From Paenibacillus physcomitrellae (GTDB lineage Bacteria; Bacillota; Bacilli; Paenibacillales; Paenibacillaceae): a stretch of DNA of 64,000 bases. The notes under the pieces are model-generated. The model saw only the letters and a list, made by a program, of their open reading frames with translations, ran no database searches and had not been told where the DNA came from. Both the position numbers and the translations under genes were made by a program. Positions 26,106 to 34,976 of this stretch are shown piece after piece (the stretch's first letter is position 1; each line of letters starts with the position of its first letter). The DNA is taken from NCBI RefSeq assembly GCF_002240225.1, contig NZ_CP022584.1, positions 2,763,501 to 2,827,500 of the forward strand, read 5' to 3'.

Positions 26106-28664
26106 TTATACGAACTTATAAATCATCCAAGTGAAGAAGTTGATCGGCTTCAGGCGGAACGCCATCCGGCGAAACGCATCGCTAAACGCATTCCCTTTGC
26201 TGGTCACATTAGCCAGCGTCTTGATGCTGATCTGCCGCTTCAGCTGCTCAGCCTTCGTACCCGGCTTAACAGGGAACGTTAGCGTAATGCTTCTGCCAGT
26301 CTCCAGATCAAAGAAATTGTCCGACAGCGGAGCGTCCTGGCCTTCAATTTCAACCCGTACGCTGCGGGCAAACGTATCCGTCTGCAAAGTCAGCTCGGCT
26401 GTCTCACCCTTAACGGTAAGCGTCTGGCGGATCTGCGGCTTCTGCAGCCGGGCTTTCTTATCCGGCACCAGCAGCCGGATCTGCTCAAACCGCGTCTGGC
26501 CTTCCTGGTCCGTCAGCGTCAAGGACAGCAGCAGATCGCTACGGCTGCGCGGGCCGACAATCTCGGCAAAATCCAGGTCAAGCAGCTTGACCGCTGCGGC
26601 TGGTCCAGCCTGGGCAGTAGCTGTAGAGGAGGCGATCACCTGGCCGCTGAAATCAGCGATTTTCCATTGAAGCGTTCCAGTAAAGCTCTCCGCATAGTCG
26701 TTGATGACATAAATCTCCGCTTTGTCCTTCCGCATATGGGCGGATACGCAAAGCATGGCGTTGAAATGTCTGGCCTTATACTGCAGCGCCTTATACTGCT
26801 TCTCATAATCAATGCCAGACCAGGATGCGGTCGGCCAGCAGTCGTTATACTGCCAATACAGCGCACCGTTGCAGCGGCCTGTGCTGCGCCGCCAGCCTTC
26901 GGTCGCCATCTGCACGGCCTCTGCCTGAATCAGCTGCGAAAGATAAGTAAAGTCCTCGAAATTCGCCGGGTTCCGGTACTTGGAAAGGATATAGAACAGC
27001 ATCTTCTCATTCCCTGCCTGGGACTTCTGATGCGCTTTCATAACCGGGTCCGAAATGGACGGTTCCTTCGCATCCGTAAAGCTGCGGATCGTCCGCATGC
27101 TAGGCATGGACTCCAGTCCGAACTCGGAACAGAAGCGGGCAGGCAGCTCGCCCAAATATTCGATCGGCTTCATGCCGTGCCACACCTGCCATAGGTGGCT
27201 GTCGCCTTTATTCAGCAGTCCGGCTTTATCTTTCGGGCCTCCGGAGCTTGGGGAACCCGGCCAATATGGCGTAACGGGATCAAGCTGCTTCATCCAGGCC
27301 GGCAGCTGCTCGAAGAAGAAACGTTTGTGCACGGCTACGGATTTCTTTTTCATCAGCAGATAGAAAGGCTCCACCTCGTTATTGCCGCACCACAAGGCCA
27401 AACTGGCATGGTCGCGCAGCCGCCGTACCTGATCTTCGACCTCGGCCTTCACGCTGTCCATAAATTCCGGATCGGACATCGGATACTCGTTGCAGGCAAA
27501 TCCAAAATCCTGCCAGACCAGAATGCCGTACCGGTCACAAAGGTCATAAAACAAATCAGACTCGTAATAGCCGCCGCCCCATACACGCAGCATGTTCATG
27601 TTGGCCGTCCTGGCGCTTTGAATGTAGAACTCCAAATCCTCCGGCGACGTACGAGTCACAAAGCTGTCGGAAGGAATCCAGTCCGCCCCTTTGGCGAAGA
27701 TCGGCACACCATTGACGACAAACCGGAAGTTATTCCCGTAAGCATCCGCTGATGTGTCCAGCCGAATCGTCCGCAGGCCGATCGTCCGCTTCCAGCTGCT
27801 TACCTTCTCGTTCACATGCCCCTCCGCTGTGCTAATACGTACCTCCAGCTCATACAAAGGCTGCTCGCCCAGTCCGTTGCTCCACCACAGCTGCGGGTCT
27901 TCCACGGTCAATACAGCGTCAATCCGATTCTCGGTCGTAGTGCCTCCGATCTGCCGGGTCGAACCGTCCGGTGAGGTCAGCTCGATTTCATACACGAGCG
28001 GCTGCCTCCGGCTCACCTCCGAAAGCCGCTCCAGACCGGCGTAGATTTGCAAATCGACTTTGCCGTTATGATGAAGCTGATTTACCCGAACCTCCTCCAG
28101 ACGAGCGGCCGTTTCGCCGCTAATGCCAATTTTCCCGCTCACGCCTACAGGCGGCAGATTGGGACCCCAATCCCATCCGAAATGATATTGCGGTTTGCGG
28201 ACATAGGAAGCGATTTCACCAAAGGACATATGAAATAGAGGCATTTCCTTCTTCATTCTCCGGATATAAGGAAGCGGGCTTGTGAACTCGATTTCGATGA
28301 TGTTATCACCCTCGGTCAAATAAGGTTTGACATCAAAACGATAGTCCCGATGTGCATTGCTGCAATTGCCGATCTGCCGGTCATTCAGGGTAATCACCCC
28401 AAATGTATCGATGCCCGAGATCTCCAAAGTCACCTTGTCGCAGGCCAGCAGCCCGCTGTACACGTTAAAATGACGGGCATACACATAATCCTCTTCGGCA
28501 ATTTGGGTCGCCTGTTTCTCATTCATCCCCCAGAAGGGATCTTGAATGGCGCCGCACGCCAGTAAATCGAGATAATTGCTGCCTGGAAGCTGGCCCGGAT
28601 ACTGCCTTTGCGTGCTTCGTCCGGTCAAGGTCCAACTGCCCCCAAGGTCCAAGTAACTGATCAT
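26106..28664 (-). CDS. Beta-mannosidase, glycoside hydrolase family 2
   Basis: An 852-residue cytoplasmic enzyme hydrolysing terminal beta-mannose. GH2 sugar-binding, immunoglobulin-like and TIM-barrel domains follow in order. WDWGPNLPPVG is typical of GH2 mannosidases. MLRVWGGGYYESD precedes the barrel, WCGNNEVE (Glu ~427) holds the acid/base, and FCSEFGLES (Glu ~512) the nucleophile. There is no signal peptide, so the substrate must be imported, by the GPH transporter next door. I start at ATG 28664, with AGGAGAG 8 bp upstream. Its promoter carries the AraC-type repeat pair. Confidence 0.92.
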   Translation of the reverse strand: MISYLDLGGSWTLTGRSTQRQYPGQLPGSNYLDLLACGAIQDPFWGMNEKQATQIAEEDYVYARHFNVYSGLLACDKVTLEISGIDTFGVITLNDRQIGNCSNAHRDYRFDVKPYLTEGDNIIEIEFTSPLPYIRRMKKEMPLFHMSFGEIASYVRKPQYHFGWDWGPNLPPVGVSGKIGISGETAARLEEVRVNQLHHNGKVDLQIYAGLERLSEVSRRQPLVYEIELTSPDGSTRQIGGTTTENRIDAVLTVEDPQLWWSNGLGEQPLYELEVRISTAEGHVNEKVSSWKRTIGLRTIRLDTSADAYGNNFRFVVNGVPIFAKGADWIPSDSFVTRTSPEDLEFYIQSARTANMNMLRVWGGGYYESDLFYDLCDRYGILVWQDFGFACNEYPMSDPEFMDSVKAEVEDQVRRLRDHASLALWCGNNEVEPFYLLMKKKSVAVHKRFFFEQLPAWMKQLDPVTPYWPGSPSSGGPKDKAGLLNKGDSHLWQVWHGMKPIEYLGELPARFCSEFGLESMPSMRTIRSFTDAKEPSISDPVMKAHQKSQAGNEKMLFYILSKYRNPANFEDFTYLSQLIQAEAVQMATEGWRRSTGRCNGALYWQYNDCWPTASWSGIDYEKQYKALQYKARHFNAMLCVSAHMRKDKAEIYVINDYAESFTGTLQWKIADFSGQVIASSTATAQAGPAAAVKLLDLDFAEIVGPRSRSDLLLSLTLTDQEGQTRFEQIRLLVPDKKARLQKPQIRQTLTVKGETAELTLQTDTFARSVRVEIEGQDAPLSDNFFDLETGRSITLTFPVKPGTKAEQLKRQISIKTLANVTSKGNAFSDAFRRMAFRLKPINFFTWMIYKFV

Positions 28665-28709
28665 AACGTTTCTCTCCTCTGCCTGGTTTTGCACTGATTA
28701 ATTAGCTGC

Positions 28710-28770
28710 ATTGTAACAATGAAAAATGCAGAGGATTTGTAATTTTCTCAGAAATTTTGTATTTACATCA
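28710..28770 (-). promoter_or_regulatory. Beta-mannosidase promoter with AraC-type repeats
   Basis: Repeats TTGTAATTTTCTCA (28737-28750) and TTGTATTTACATCA (28757-28770) are 20 bp apart. The -10 TACAAT (28715-28710) lies 21 bp from the proximal repeat. Sequence, order and spacing match the array at 23683-23743, with the -10 context (ATTG-TACAATGCA) also alike. Confidence 0.7.
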
Positions 28771-28791
28771 TGAGGAATAAACGGAGGCCAT

Positions 28792-28834
28792 AAAAATAGC
28801 CGCACATCCGGGGCTGATGCCCGAATGTACGGCT
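28792..28834 (-). terminator. Terminator of the VanY-like gene
   Basis: On the minus strand, a ~17-bp stem with a few mismatches is followed by AUUUUUA. It insulates the carboxypeptidase gene from the mannosidase promoter. Confidence 0.8.
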
Positions 28835-28902
28835 AATGCGGTGGCTTAATGACTTCAATACGGAAGCCCTTCTAGCCAGCGCAGCTTATGGCGGAAGCCG
28901 GT

Positions 28903-29901
28903 TTATTTGCTGACCGGAATCGCATTGTAATATTCCTCAAGGGTGATGCCGCGCTCGGTCACTTCCTGAGCGATGTCCTTGCCGACATAACGAATATGCC
29001 ATGGCTCATATTTGTAGCCGGTAATGTCTTCCTTGCCTTCCGGGTAGCGGAGAATAAATCCGTATTCAGCCGCATGTTTGGCAATCCATTCTGCCTCCGG
29101 CGTTCCACCAAAGCAGTCTTCGGCCGCACATTTACCGTCGCTGCCTGAAACGTCGATGGCAAGTCCCGTTTCATGCTCGCTGTAGCCCGGATAAGCACTA
29201 TACGTTCTGGCTTTCTCTTCGCCGTCTCTCTTCACATAATTCTCAAAAACGACCTTTTGCCGTTCATAAGAACGGTAAGCCGAAACGCCGGCCAGATAAA
29301 TGCCGTCCTTTTTGGCCCCGGCAAACATTTCCTCAAGCGCATCTGCAGCTACCTTGCGCATTTTACGTTTCTCGATTTTCTCTTTGAACGTAAAAGGCAC
29401 ATCCGGATAAACAAGATCCTTAGGTTCAAAATTGTCAGGAAGGCCAAACTGTTTATTGACCAATACAGCGATGCTGTCCGGATTGGCAACCACGGATTGA
29501 TCGGCACCCTGACCGGAGTCTACAACCGGTTGATGAGGCTGGCCGGAACCGGTCACCTCGGAAGCGTCCGGACTGGCCACACCCGAATCCACCGTACCGG
29601 AATTTCCAGCACCCGAATTTCCAGTGCCAGAATTTTCAGTACCGTCACCGCTGTTACTACCTGCGGAAGAGTCGGATTCCGGCGCGCCTGCATTCGAATC
29701 GCTTTGAGCCGCAGCCCCTTCCGTATCGGTACCCGCATCATTGCCAGAAGCCGTCGCAGGCTCCAAAATTCCTGTCCCATTGGTTGACGTATCCCCGCCT
29801 GCAGCGTCGTTGTTCCCGCCGCCGCATGCAGTTAACAAAACAGCTCCCAGCAGCAGCACCGCCGCAGCGGCTGTCCCCTTTTTGAATCCCGTTGATTTCA
29901 T
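28903..29901 (-). CDS. VanY-like D-Ala-D-Ala carboxypeptidase lipoprotein
   Basis: A 332-residue lipoprotein. The signal peptide ends in lipobox LTAC, with Cys26 lipidated. Residues ~30-150 are a low-complexity Ser/Gly/Asn/Thr linker including short NSG-type repeats, probably spanning the wall. The C-terminal ~180 residues are a peptidase M15B (VanY/YodJ) domain. SEHETGLAIDV provides Zn ligands His and Asp and EPWHIRYV the last His; YRSYERQK supplies the conserved Arg. It trims D-Ala from peptidoglycan peptides outside the membrane. I start at ATG 29901 behind GGAGGAGG. Vancomycin resistance is not implied. Confidence 0.9.
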   Translation of the reverse strand: MKSTGFKKGTAAAAVLLLGAVLLTACGGGNNDAAGGDTSTNGTGILEPATASGNDAGTDTEGAAAQSDSNAGAPESDSSAGSNSGDGTENSGTGNSGAGNSGTVDSGVASPDASEVTGSGQPHQPVVDSGQGADQSVVANPDSIAVLVNKQFGLPDNFEPKDLVYPDVPFTFKEKIEKRKMRKVAADALEEMFAGAKKDGIYLAGVSAYRSYERQKVVFENYVKRDGEEKARTYSAYPGYSEHETGLAIDVSGSDGKCAAEDCFGGTPEAEWIAKHAAEYGFILRYPEGKEDITGYKYEPWHIRYVGKDIAQEVTERGITLEEYYNAIPVSK

Positions 29902-30167
29902 CGTTGTGTTCCTCCTCCAAGCGTAAACGGTTGATCTTATATCTATCTGCAGCTGACTCTCCCGATGCTGAGCCTGTAGAGTTACAGAGCTCGGCATGTC
30001 CGTTAAACCTTACAGATGATCCTTTAAACCAAACGCAGCAGCTTAGCAAAAAGTTTCGGTGAGCCAAGCAACGGAGTACCTCTCCGCACAAATTTGTGCC
30101 AGAGTCGGTGTTCCGTACTGGCCACGGCGCTTTGGGCTAGCGCGGCTATTGGCCTGCCGCTAGCCGC

Positions 30168-31616
30168 TTAGCGCTGGCGGCCACCTCCGCGGCCGCCAGA
30201 AGACGGCCCGCGGCCTCCCTTGGAGCCGCCGCGGGAATCCTGCCGTCCGCCGCGCCCGCCGGCGGACGGTCTGCCCTCGCCGCCGCGCTTGCCGCCGCTG
30301 CGGCTGCCGTTTGCGCCGGCACCGCTGCCACGGCCGGCGCCTGCACCCTGGCGGCCCGCCCCGCGGCGGCCGCCCGGCTTCGCGGAGCGACCTCCAGAGC
30401 CGCCTTTGCCCTGGCGGCTCTCGGCGCGTGCTCCGCGCCCGGTTTCACCGGCTTGGCCCGCCTGGCTGGCCGTGCCGGCTTTCTCCACGAGGCCGGATGA
30501 GGCCTCGTAGCGCTGGCGCGGAATGCGCAGGCCGAGGAAGCGCTCAATATCGCGCAGCTCCGGCAGATCCTTCGGCGCCACAAAAGTAACCGCCAAGCCT
30601 TTGCCTCCGGCACGGCCTGTCCGGCCGATCCGGTGCACATAATATTCCACTTCCTGCGGAATATCGTAGTTGTAGACATGAGTTACACCTTCAACATCAA
30701 TCCCGCGGGCGGCCACATCGGTCGCCACCAAAAGCTGCAGCTTCGCGCTGCGGAAAGCGCGCATAACCTGTTCGCGTTTGGCCTGGGACAAATCACCGTG
30801 CAGCTCGTCCGAGGCGTAGCCTTTCTCCTGCAGCGCTTCGTTCAGCGTCTTCGCCCGGCGTTTCGTCCGGCAGAAGATCACCGCCAGATAAGGGCGGTCC
30901 CGTTCAATCATCGACACCAGCGCATCCTGCTTCGAGCGGTCTGTACACTCGACCGCCAGCTGCCGGATGTTGTCCAGCGGAATGTCCGAATCCGAAGAGA
31001 TCCGGATGTCGCGCGGACTGTTCATCATATTTTTGGCCAATCGCCGTACGCCGTCCGGCATCGTTGCCGAGAACAGCATGCTTTGCCGTCTGCGCGGAAT
31101 AGAGCGGATGATCGCTTCCACTTCCTGCAGGAATCCCATATGCAGCATCTGGTCGGCTTCGTCCAGCACCAGCATGTTCACACCGCCCAGGGACAAGGAC
31201 TCCCGGCGCATATGATCCAGCAGCCGGCCCGGCGTGCCGATGACCAGATGGCTGCCGCCCTCCAGCTTGCGGAGCTGGCGCTCTACATCCTGTCCGCCGT
31301 ACGCGGCCAGCATCTGCAGCCCCGGCTTAGCCGCGGCGAGCTTGCGCGCTTCGGCCGTAACCTGGATTGCCAGCTCGCGGGTTGGCAGAATGACAAGCGC
31401 TTGCGGATGATTTTTACGCAGATCGATTTTCTCTATGATCGGAAGCAGAAAAGCGAGCGTCTTGCCCGTACCTGTCTGCGCCTGGGCAATCACGTCCTCC
31501 CCGGCAAGCAGCACAGGCAGCGCCTGTTCCTGAACCGGAGTCGGAACCACGATTCCCTGCTTCTTCAATATTTCATTCATTTCGGGCGAAAGCCCAAATT
31601 GCTCAAATGTCGCCAA
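30168..31616 (-). CDS. DEAD-box RNA helicase with RGG-type tail
   Basis: A 482-residue ATP-dependent RNA helicase (CshA/RhlE type). In order: FEQFGLSPEM (Q-motif region), AQTGTGKT, PTRELA, TPGRLLDH, DEAD, SAT, VATDVAARGIDV and HRIGRTGRAG. From about residue 382 to the end is a very basic Gly/Arg/Ser tail (GGRGG, GGKRGG, RGGGRQR), which usually binds RNA non-specifically. The start is TTG 31616, giving the MATFEQFGL N-terminus of the family, behind GAGGTG; the frame is open further upstream. Likely roles are mRNA decay, ribosome assembly and cold growth. Confidence 0.9.
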   Translation of the reverse strand: MATFEQFGLSPEMNEILKKQGIVVPTPVQEQALPVLLAGEDVIAQAQTGTGKTLAFLLPIIEKIDLRKNHPQALVILPTRELAIQVTAEARKLAAAKPGLQMLAAYGGQDVERQLRKLEGGSHLVIGTPGRLLDHMRRESLSLGGVNMLVLDEADQMLHMGFLQEVEAIIRSIPRRRQSMLFSATMPDGVRRLAKNMMNSPRDIRISSDSDIPLDNIRQLAVECTDRSKQDALVSMIERDRPYLAVIFCRTKRRAKTLNEALQEKGYASDELHGDLSQAKREQVMRAFRSAKLQLLVATDVAARGIDVEGVTHVYNYDIPQEVEYYVHRIGRTGRAGGKGLAVTFVAPKDLPELRDIERFLGLRIPRQRYEASSGLVEKAGTASQAGQAGETGRGARAESRQGKGGSGGRSAKPGGRRGAGRQGAGAGRGSGAGANGSRSGGKRGGEGRPSAGGRGGRQDSRGGSKGGRGPSSGGRGGGRQR

Positions 31617-31660
31617 TACGTTCACCTCATTGTGGACTGGACCTTCAGGCCCGTACGGAC

Positions 31661-31689
31661 ATTGTAACAAGGAATGACTTAAATCTAAA
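31661..31689 (-). promoter_or_regulatory. Probable promoter of the DEAD-box gene
   Basis: On the minus strand, TTTAGA (31689-31684), 17 bp, then TACAAT (31666-31661), about 45 bp before TTG 31616. The rest of the gap up to the next terminator (31690-31855) shows only short spurious frames. Confidence 0.45.
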
Positions 31690-31855
31690 GCTAAGAAGCC
31701 TGATGTTCAAGAATCCTGGTACACGATGTGTAGAGGAATGCATTAAAATCGTAACCCCGGCCGTCCCATCCTACTTTAACCGGTTCATGTTTCTATTTGT
31801 GGTCAGACTTGTATCCAGCTTGTAAACTTTTTTCGGAATGCCGGTTCCGTGCAGC

Positions 31856-31890
31856 AAAAAAAGCCCGTCCGGATTCTGCTCCGAACAGGC
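31856..31890 (-). terminator. Terminator of the cyclase-family gene
   Basis: On the minus strand, a stem with GCCUGUUCGGA and UCCGGACGGGC arms is followed by seven U (31862-31856). Confidence 0.8.
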
Positions 31891-31946
31891 CATCTAAGGG
31901 CGATACGTAACGATCGCCGTACTTGAAAACCTAAACCTTCTTAAAT

Positions 31947-32705
31947 TTAATCTTCAATAATAGCGACAGGACGAGCCCAGCCTCCGCTGGCCTTCTCCAC
32001 CTTCACCGGGAAGCAGCTGACCTTGAAGCCAAACGGTTTAGGAATCTGCTCCAGATTAGCCAGCTTCTCGATCTGGCAATATTCCTTCTCTCTGCCCAGA
32101 TAGTGAGCCGCCCAAAGCACGCCCTCCCTTGGATTCTTCTTGTAATCCTCAGCCTGGAGGTTCAGCGGAATATCCCAGCCCCAGCCGTCGGTGCCAACCA
32201 CTTTGATGCCTTGATCCAGCAGCCATTCCGTAGCTTCGGCCGAAACGCCCGCATGCAGGAAAGCATAATGTTCCTGGTATAACCGTTTATCGGCATCACT
32301 GCGAATGAGCACGATGTCCAGAGGTTTCAGCGTATATCCGATCCGGTTCAATTCTGCCTCGAGATCGGCTTGGGTGATTTCATATCCCGGCGGCTTGGCG
32401 CTGAAATCGAGCAGCACGCCATCCGAGAAAAACCATTCCAGCGGAAGCTCGTCAATCGTCCGTGCCGGTTTGCCTTCCGACGTCGGCCAATAATGGTAAG
32501 GAGCATCCACATGTGTTCCTGCATGCGTATTAAGCGTAACAGTTTCGGTTGCCCAAGCTTTGCTGTCCGGGAAAAATTCCGTCTGTAATCCCAGAATAGC
32601 GGCTCCCTGGCGGGCACCGTCCTCGTGGGAGTGATAGTCAATCTTCGCCGGCAGGGGTTCTTTGATCCTTGGACTAAGCGGGACACTCAAATCAATCAAT
32701 TTCAT
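31947..32705 (-). CDS. Cyclase/kynurenine-formamidase-like hydrolase
   Basis: A 252-residue metal-dependent hydrolase of the cyclase family (KynB-like). HAGTHVDAPYH (residues 61-71) is the H-x-G-T-H-x-D metal-binding signature. GTDGWGWDIPL near residue 175 is a further family region. Members cleave N-formyl-kynurenine, isatin or related amides. No tryptophan-degradation genes are adjacent, so the substrate is open. I start at ATG 32705 with AAAAGGAG 10 bp upstream. The upstream region is AT-rich with overlapping TTCTA/TAGAA repeats, which could be a MarR-type operator. Confidence 0.85.
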   Translation of the reverse strand: MKLIDLSVPLSPRIKEPLPAKIDYHSHEDGARQGAAILGLQTEFFPDSKAWATETVTLNTHAGTHVDAPYHYWPTSEGKPARTIDELPLEWFFSDGVLLDFSAKPPGYEITQADLEAELNRIGYTLKPLDIVLIRSDADKRLYQEHYAFLHAGVSAEATEWLLDQGIKVVGTDGWGWDIPLNLQAEDYKKNPREGVLWAAHYLGREKEYCQIEKLANLEQIPKPFGFKVSCFPVKVEKASGGWARPVAIIED

Positions 32706-32741
32706 GAGAGGGAAACTCCTTTTCACAAATAATTAACTTTA

Positions 32742-32785
32742 ATAGAAAATTAGTTCTATCTAGAATATTAATTCTAATAGAAAAA
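32742..32785 (-). promoter_or_regulatory. AT-rich repeat cluster before the cyclase gene
   Basis: Three overlapping copies of TAATAGAA/TTCTA-type sequence occur, including TTAGTTCTA (32750-32758) facing TAGAATATTAA (32761-32771). This resembles a regulator-binding site over the promoter. I could not define clean -35/-10 boxes. Confidence 0.3.
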
Positions 32786-32826
32786 CGCTCAAATCTCCCT
32801 AAAGGTTCCGAACCCGCATAAAAAGT

Positions 32827-33687
32827 TCAGCTCTTCGTATTCCCATTCCCGCTCGCATAAAATTTCGCCAGCTCGACCATCATGCTGCCCATGCGTTCCT
32901 CCTGCGGAGCGATCACCCTGCTAAGGCCCGCTTCCTTGAGGCCCTGCGCCGTGATTCTGCCAACCGACACCGCTACAACCGGGCCTTCAAACGCGGCCAG
33001 CAGCGCCTCAGAGCGGCCTGAACGGGCCGCGTATTCCAGCAAAAAGCGCACCTGAGGCGCACTGGTGAAGGTAACGGCATCCACTTCCCCGTTTAGCACA
33101 TCGCTTAACAGCTGTTCTAGCTGTTCTTCCGGAGGGGCAATATGACGGTAGGGCAGCAGCTGGATCACTTCGGCGCCTTCCCGCTCCAGCCAGTCCACCA
33201 GAAGCGGCGCGGAATCGCCGTGCAGCTGGATCATGACCTTTTGCCCTGCCAAAGGCTGGCCTAATGCCGACCAGGCGCGCACCAGCCCTTCCGTGCTTCC
33301 ATCATCGTCGCGAACGACGGGCGCCAGGTTTCTCCGTTTAAGCGTATTAACCGTCTTGTAGCCGCGGGCCGCGATTCGGGTGTTCTCCAGCAGCTGCTGC
33401 AGCTCCCCGTCCTTCCCGATCTCCTCCGCCGCCGTAAACAAGGCTTCAAGCCCCATTCCTGTCGTAAACACCGCCCACTCGGAACGTTTGGACAACCACT
33501 CCCGAATTCCGGCCTTCAGGGATTCATCATCGAGAAAAACCGTTCCCTGAGCAGGACGCAGCAGCGCTTGCCCACCCATGTTCTCCACCAGCCTGGCTTG
33601 CTCCTCTGAGCGCCTCGGGCCGGTCAGCGCCACCCTTTTACCTGCCAGCCTGCCTGGTCTTCCTGTTTTGTCCGCTCCGCCTTCCAT
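32827..33687 (-). CDS. Uroporphyrinogen-III synthase family protein (HemD-like)
   Basis: A 286-residue member of the HEM4 family, two Rossmann-like domains. LAGKRVALTGPRRSEEQARLV opens the first, VTFTSAPQVRFLLEYA and PVVAVSVGRITAQGLKEAGL are the conserved C-terminal blocks. HemD cyclises hydroxymethylbilane to uroporphyrinogen III in heme and siroheme synthesis, but the family is diverse and some members accompany regulators. The gene is not in a hemAXCDBL operon; it follows a PerR-like regulator and a winged-helix regulator. I start at ATG 33687 behind GGAGGAGG; the open frame extends 27 codons further. Confidence 0.75.
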   Translation of the reverse strand: MEGGADKTGRPGRLAGKRVALTGPRRSEEQARLVENMGGQALLRPAQGTVFLDDESLKAGIREWLSKRSEWAVFTTGMGLEALFTAAEEIGKDGELQQLLENTRIAARGYKTVNTLKRRNLAPVVRDDDGSTEGLVRAWSALGQPLAGQKVMIQLHGDSAPLLVDWLEREGAEVIQLLPYRHIAPPEEQLEQLLSDVLNGEVDAVTFTSAPQVRFLLEYAARSGRSEALLAAFEGPVVAVSVGRITAQGLKEAGLSRVIAPQEERMGSMMVELAKFYASGNGNTKS

Positions 33688-33807
33688 ACCCTTCCTCCTC
33701 CATCCAGCACCTAACGCCTGCTTATTGACCTGCCGCCGTTTCCGCTCCCTGTGAACCCTGATGATCAAACCGGACCCGCGCTTGCGGCTGCCAGGCTTCC
33801 TTCACGC

Positions 33808-34557
33808 TTAATCCGCCAGCCGGTAGCCTACACCGCGAACCGTTGCAATATAATCAGGAGAAGCTGCGCGGTCTCCAAGCTTCTTGCGCAAGCTCTTGAT
33901 ATGCACATCTACAACATTGCTGCCGCCCAGGAACGTAGTTCCCCACACGGAAGCAAGCAGATCTTCACGCGTCATAACGCTGCCTTCGCTCTCCAGCAGC
34001 TGGATGAACAGATCATATTCCGTTTTGGTCAAGTCGATCTGCTCGCCTTTGCGGTAAACCGCCATCTTCTTGCGGTCGACCCAAAGGTCTTTGAAGATAG
34101 CCGGAGAAGTGCCGGCCAGCAGCCGCGAAGCAACGGGACGTTTGCCCTCCGAGCTGCGGATAATCCGCTGGGTGTGATAAACGAGCTCCTGCGGACGGCA
34201 AGGCCATACCAGCAGCTCCTTGCGTTTGTAATCCTCGTCCATACCGCCCAGCATATCTTCACGGATTAAATACAAGATCGGCACGCCGCCTGTATCCACT
34301 GAACCTAACGAGCGTACAATCGCCGCATCCTGTTCCCGGTACCGGGTCAGGTCAAAGATAAGCAAATCGGCTGAAAGGGCATTGCGAATGCCTTCTTCAC
34401 GGTGATGGAACACCATCACATCAAAGCAGCCTTCCGACAGGTCGCGGACCAATTCGTAGATGCCGCCTGGAACAGGGCTGATCACAATAACCCGCTGAGT
34501 CACCGGGCAAGCCTCTACGAAAGGCATAGCTTCATTCTCCATATAAACTGTACTCAT
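33808..34557 (-). CDS. Winged-helix regulator with degenerate receiver domain
   Basis: A 249-residue OmpR-type protein. Residues ~150-249 are a clear winged helix (LTKTEYDLFIQLLESEG, VVDVHIKSLRKKLGD, IATVRGVGYRLAD). The first ~120 residues look like a receiver fold: LLIFDLT keeps an Asp at the phosphorylation position, but the N-terminal acidic pair is missing (VIVISPVP) and the conserved Lys is replaced (LLVWPCRP). Phosphorylation control is therefore unlikely. ATG 34557 overlaps the stop of the PerR-like gene (ATGA), so the two are translationally coupled. The HemD-like gene follows 120 bp later. Confidence 0.82.
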   Translation of the reverse strand: MSTVYMENEAMPFVEACPVTQRVIVISPVPGGIYELVRDLSEGCFDVMVFHHREEGIRNALSADLLIFDLTRYREQDAAIVRSLGSVDTGGVPILYLIREDMLGGMDEDYKRKELLVWPCRPQELVYHTQRIIRSSEGKRPVASRLLAGTSPAIFKDLWVDRKKMAVYRKGEQIDLTKTEYDLFIQLLESEGSVMTREDLLASVWGTTFLGGSNVVDVHIKSLRKKLGDRAASPDYIATVRGVGYRLAD

Positions 34558-34952
34558 CCGTTGTTTCTCTTCTTCAAACACTGCGGACACATCCCTCCGA
34601 AGACTACATGTGCATGATGCACGTCGTAACCCGTTTCAATAGCCACTGCTTTCTTCCAATCTTCCGGAACCGACGACATGACCTCATCTACACGGCCGCA
34701 GGACTCGCAGATGATGTGCTGGTGCTCATCCATCTTGGCATCGTAGCGGCTGGCCGCTTCACCGAGCTTAAGCTCGCGTATTAATTCTTTATCGGTCAAG
34801 TAACGTAAAGAGTTATATACCGTACCGTAGGCAAAATTAAAGCCCTGCTCAACAAGCCGGTTCATCACCTCGGCTGCGGTAGGATGGTCTTCCGAATTTC
34901 TTACAATATCATATACGGCTTTCCGTTGAGTTGTTAGGTTCAGGGATTTCAT
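34554..34952 (-). CDS. Fur-family regulator, PerR-like
   Basis: A 132-residue metalloregulator. The N-terminal winged helix includes HPTAAEVMNRL and GTVYNSLRYL. Structural zinc Cys pairs are C82/C85 (CESC) and C122/C125 (CPQC). The regulatory-site residues align with B. subtilis PerR: His23, Asp71, His77 and His79. The position of PerR Asp104 is occupied by Glu90. In PerR an Asp-to-Glu change there is known to blunt peroxide sensing, so this protein may respond to metal more than to peroxide. Its own promoter has a near-consensus Per box. First gene of a three-gene cluster. Confidence 0.85.
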   Translation of the reverse strand: MKSLNLTTQRKAVYDIVRNSEDHPTAAEVMNRLVEQGFNFAYGTVYNSLRYLTDKELIRELKLGEAASRYDAKMDEHQHIICESCGRVDEVMSSVPEDWKKAVAIETGYDVHHAHVVFGGMCPQCLKKRNNG

Positions 34953-34976
34953 AGCTGTTCATCCTTCAATTTGATT

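Noticed and set aside
28903..29901. Vancomycin-resistance cluster
   Set aside because: The VanY-like domain is present, but there is no vanH/A/X or vanRS gene beside it; it is more likely an ordinary wall carboxypeptidase.
30087..30100. GCACAAATTTGTGC palindrome near a GAGTCGGTG sequence
   Set aside because: It briefly suggested a tracrRNA-like or regulatory element, but no CRISPR repeats, cas genes or matching stem were found.
30146..30679. Ala/Arg-rich frame overlapping the DEAD-box helicase tail
   Set aside because: It is an out-of-frame product of the GC-rich RGG repeats on the same strand, without start signals.
31607..31825. 72-codon plus-strand frame in the gap before the cyclase gene
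   Set aside because: No ribosome site and no similarity; it overlaps the promoter of the DEAD-box gene on the other strand.
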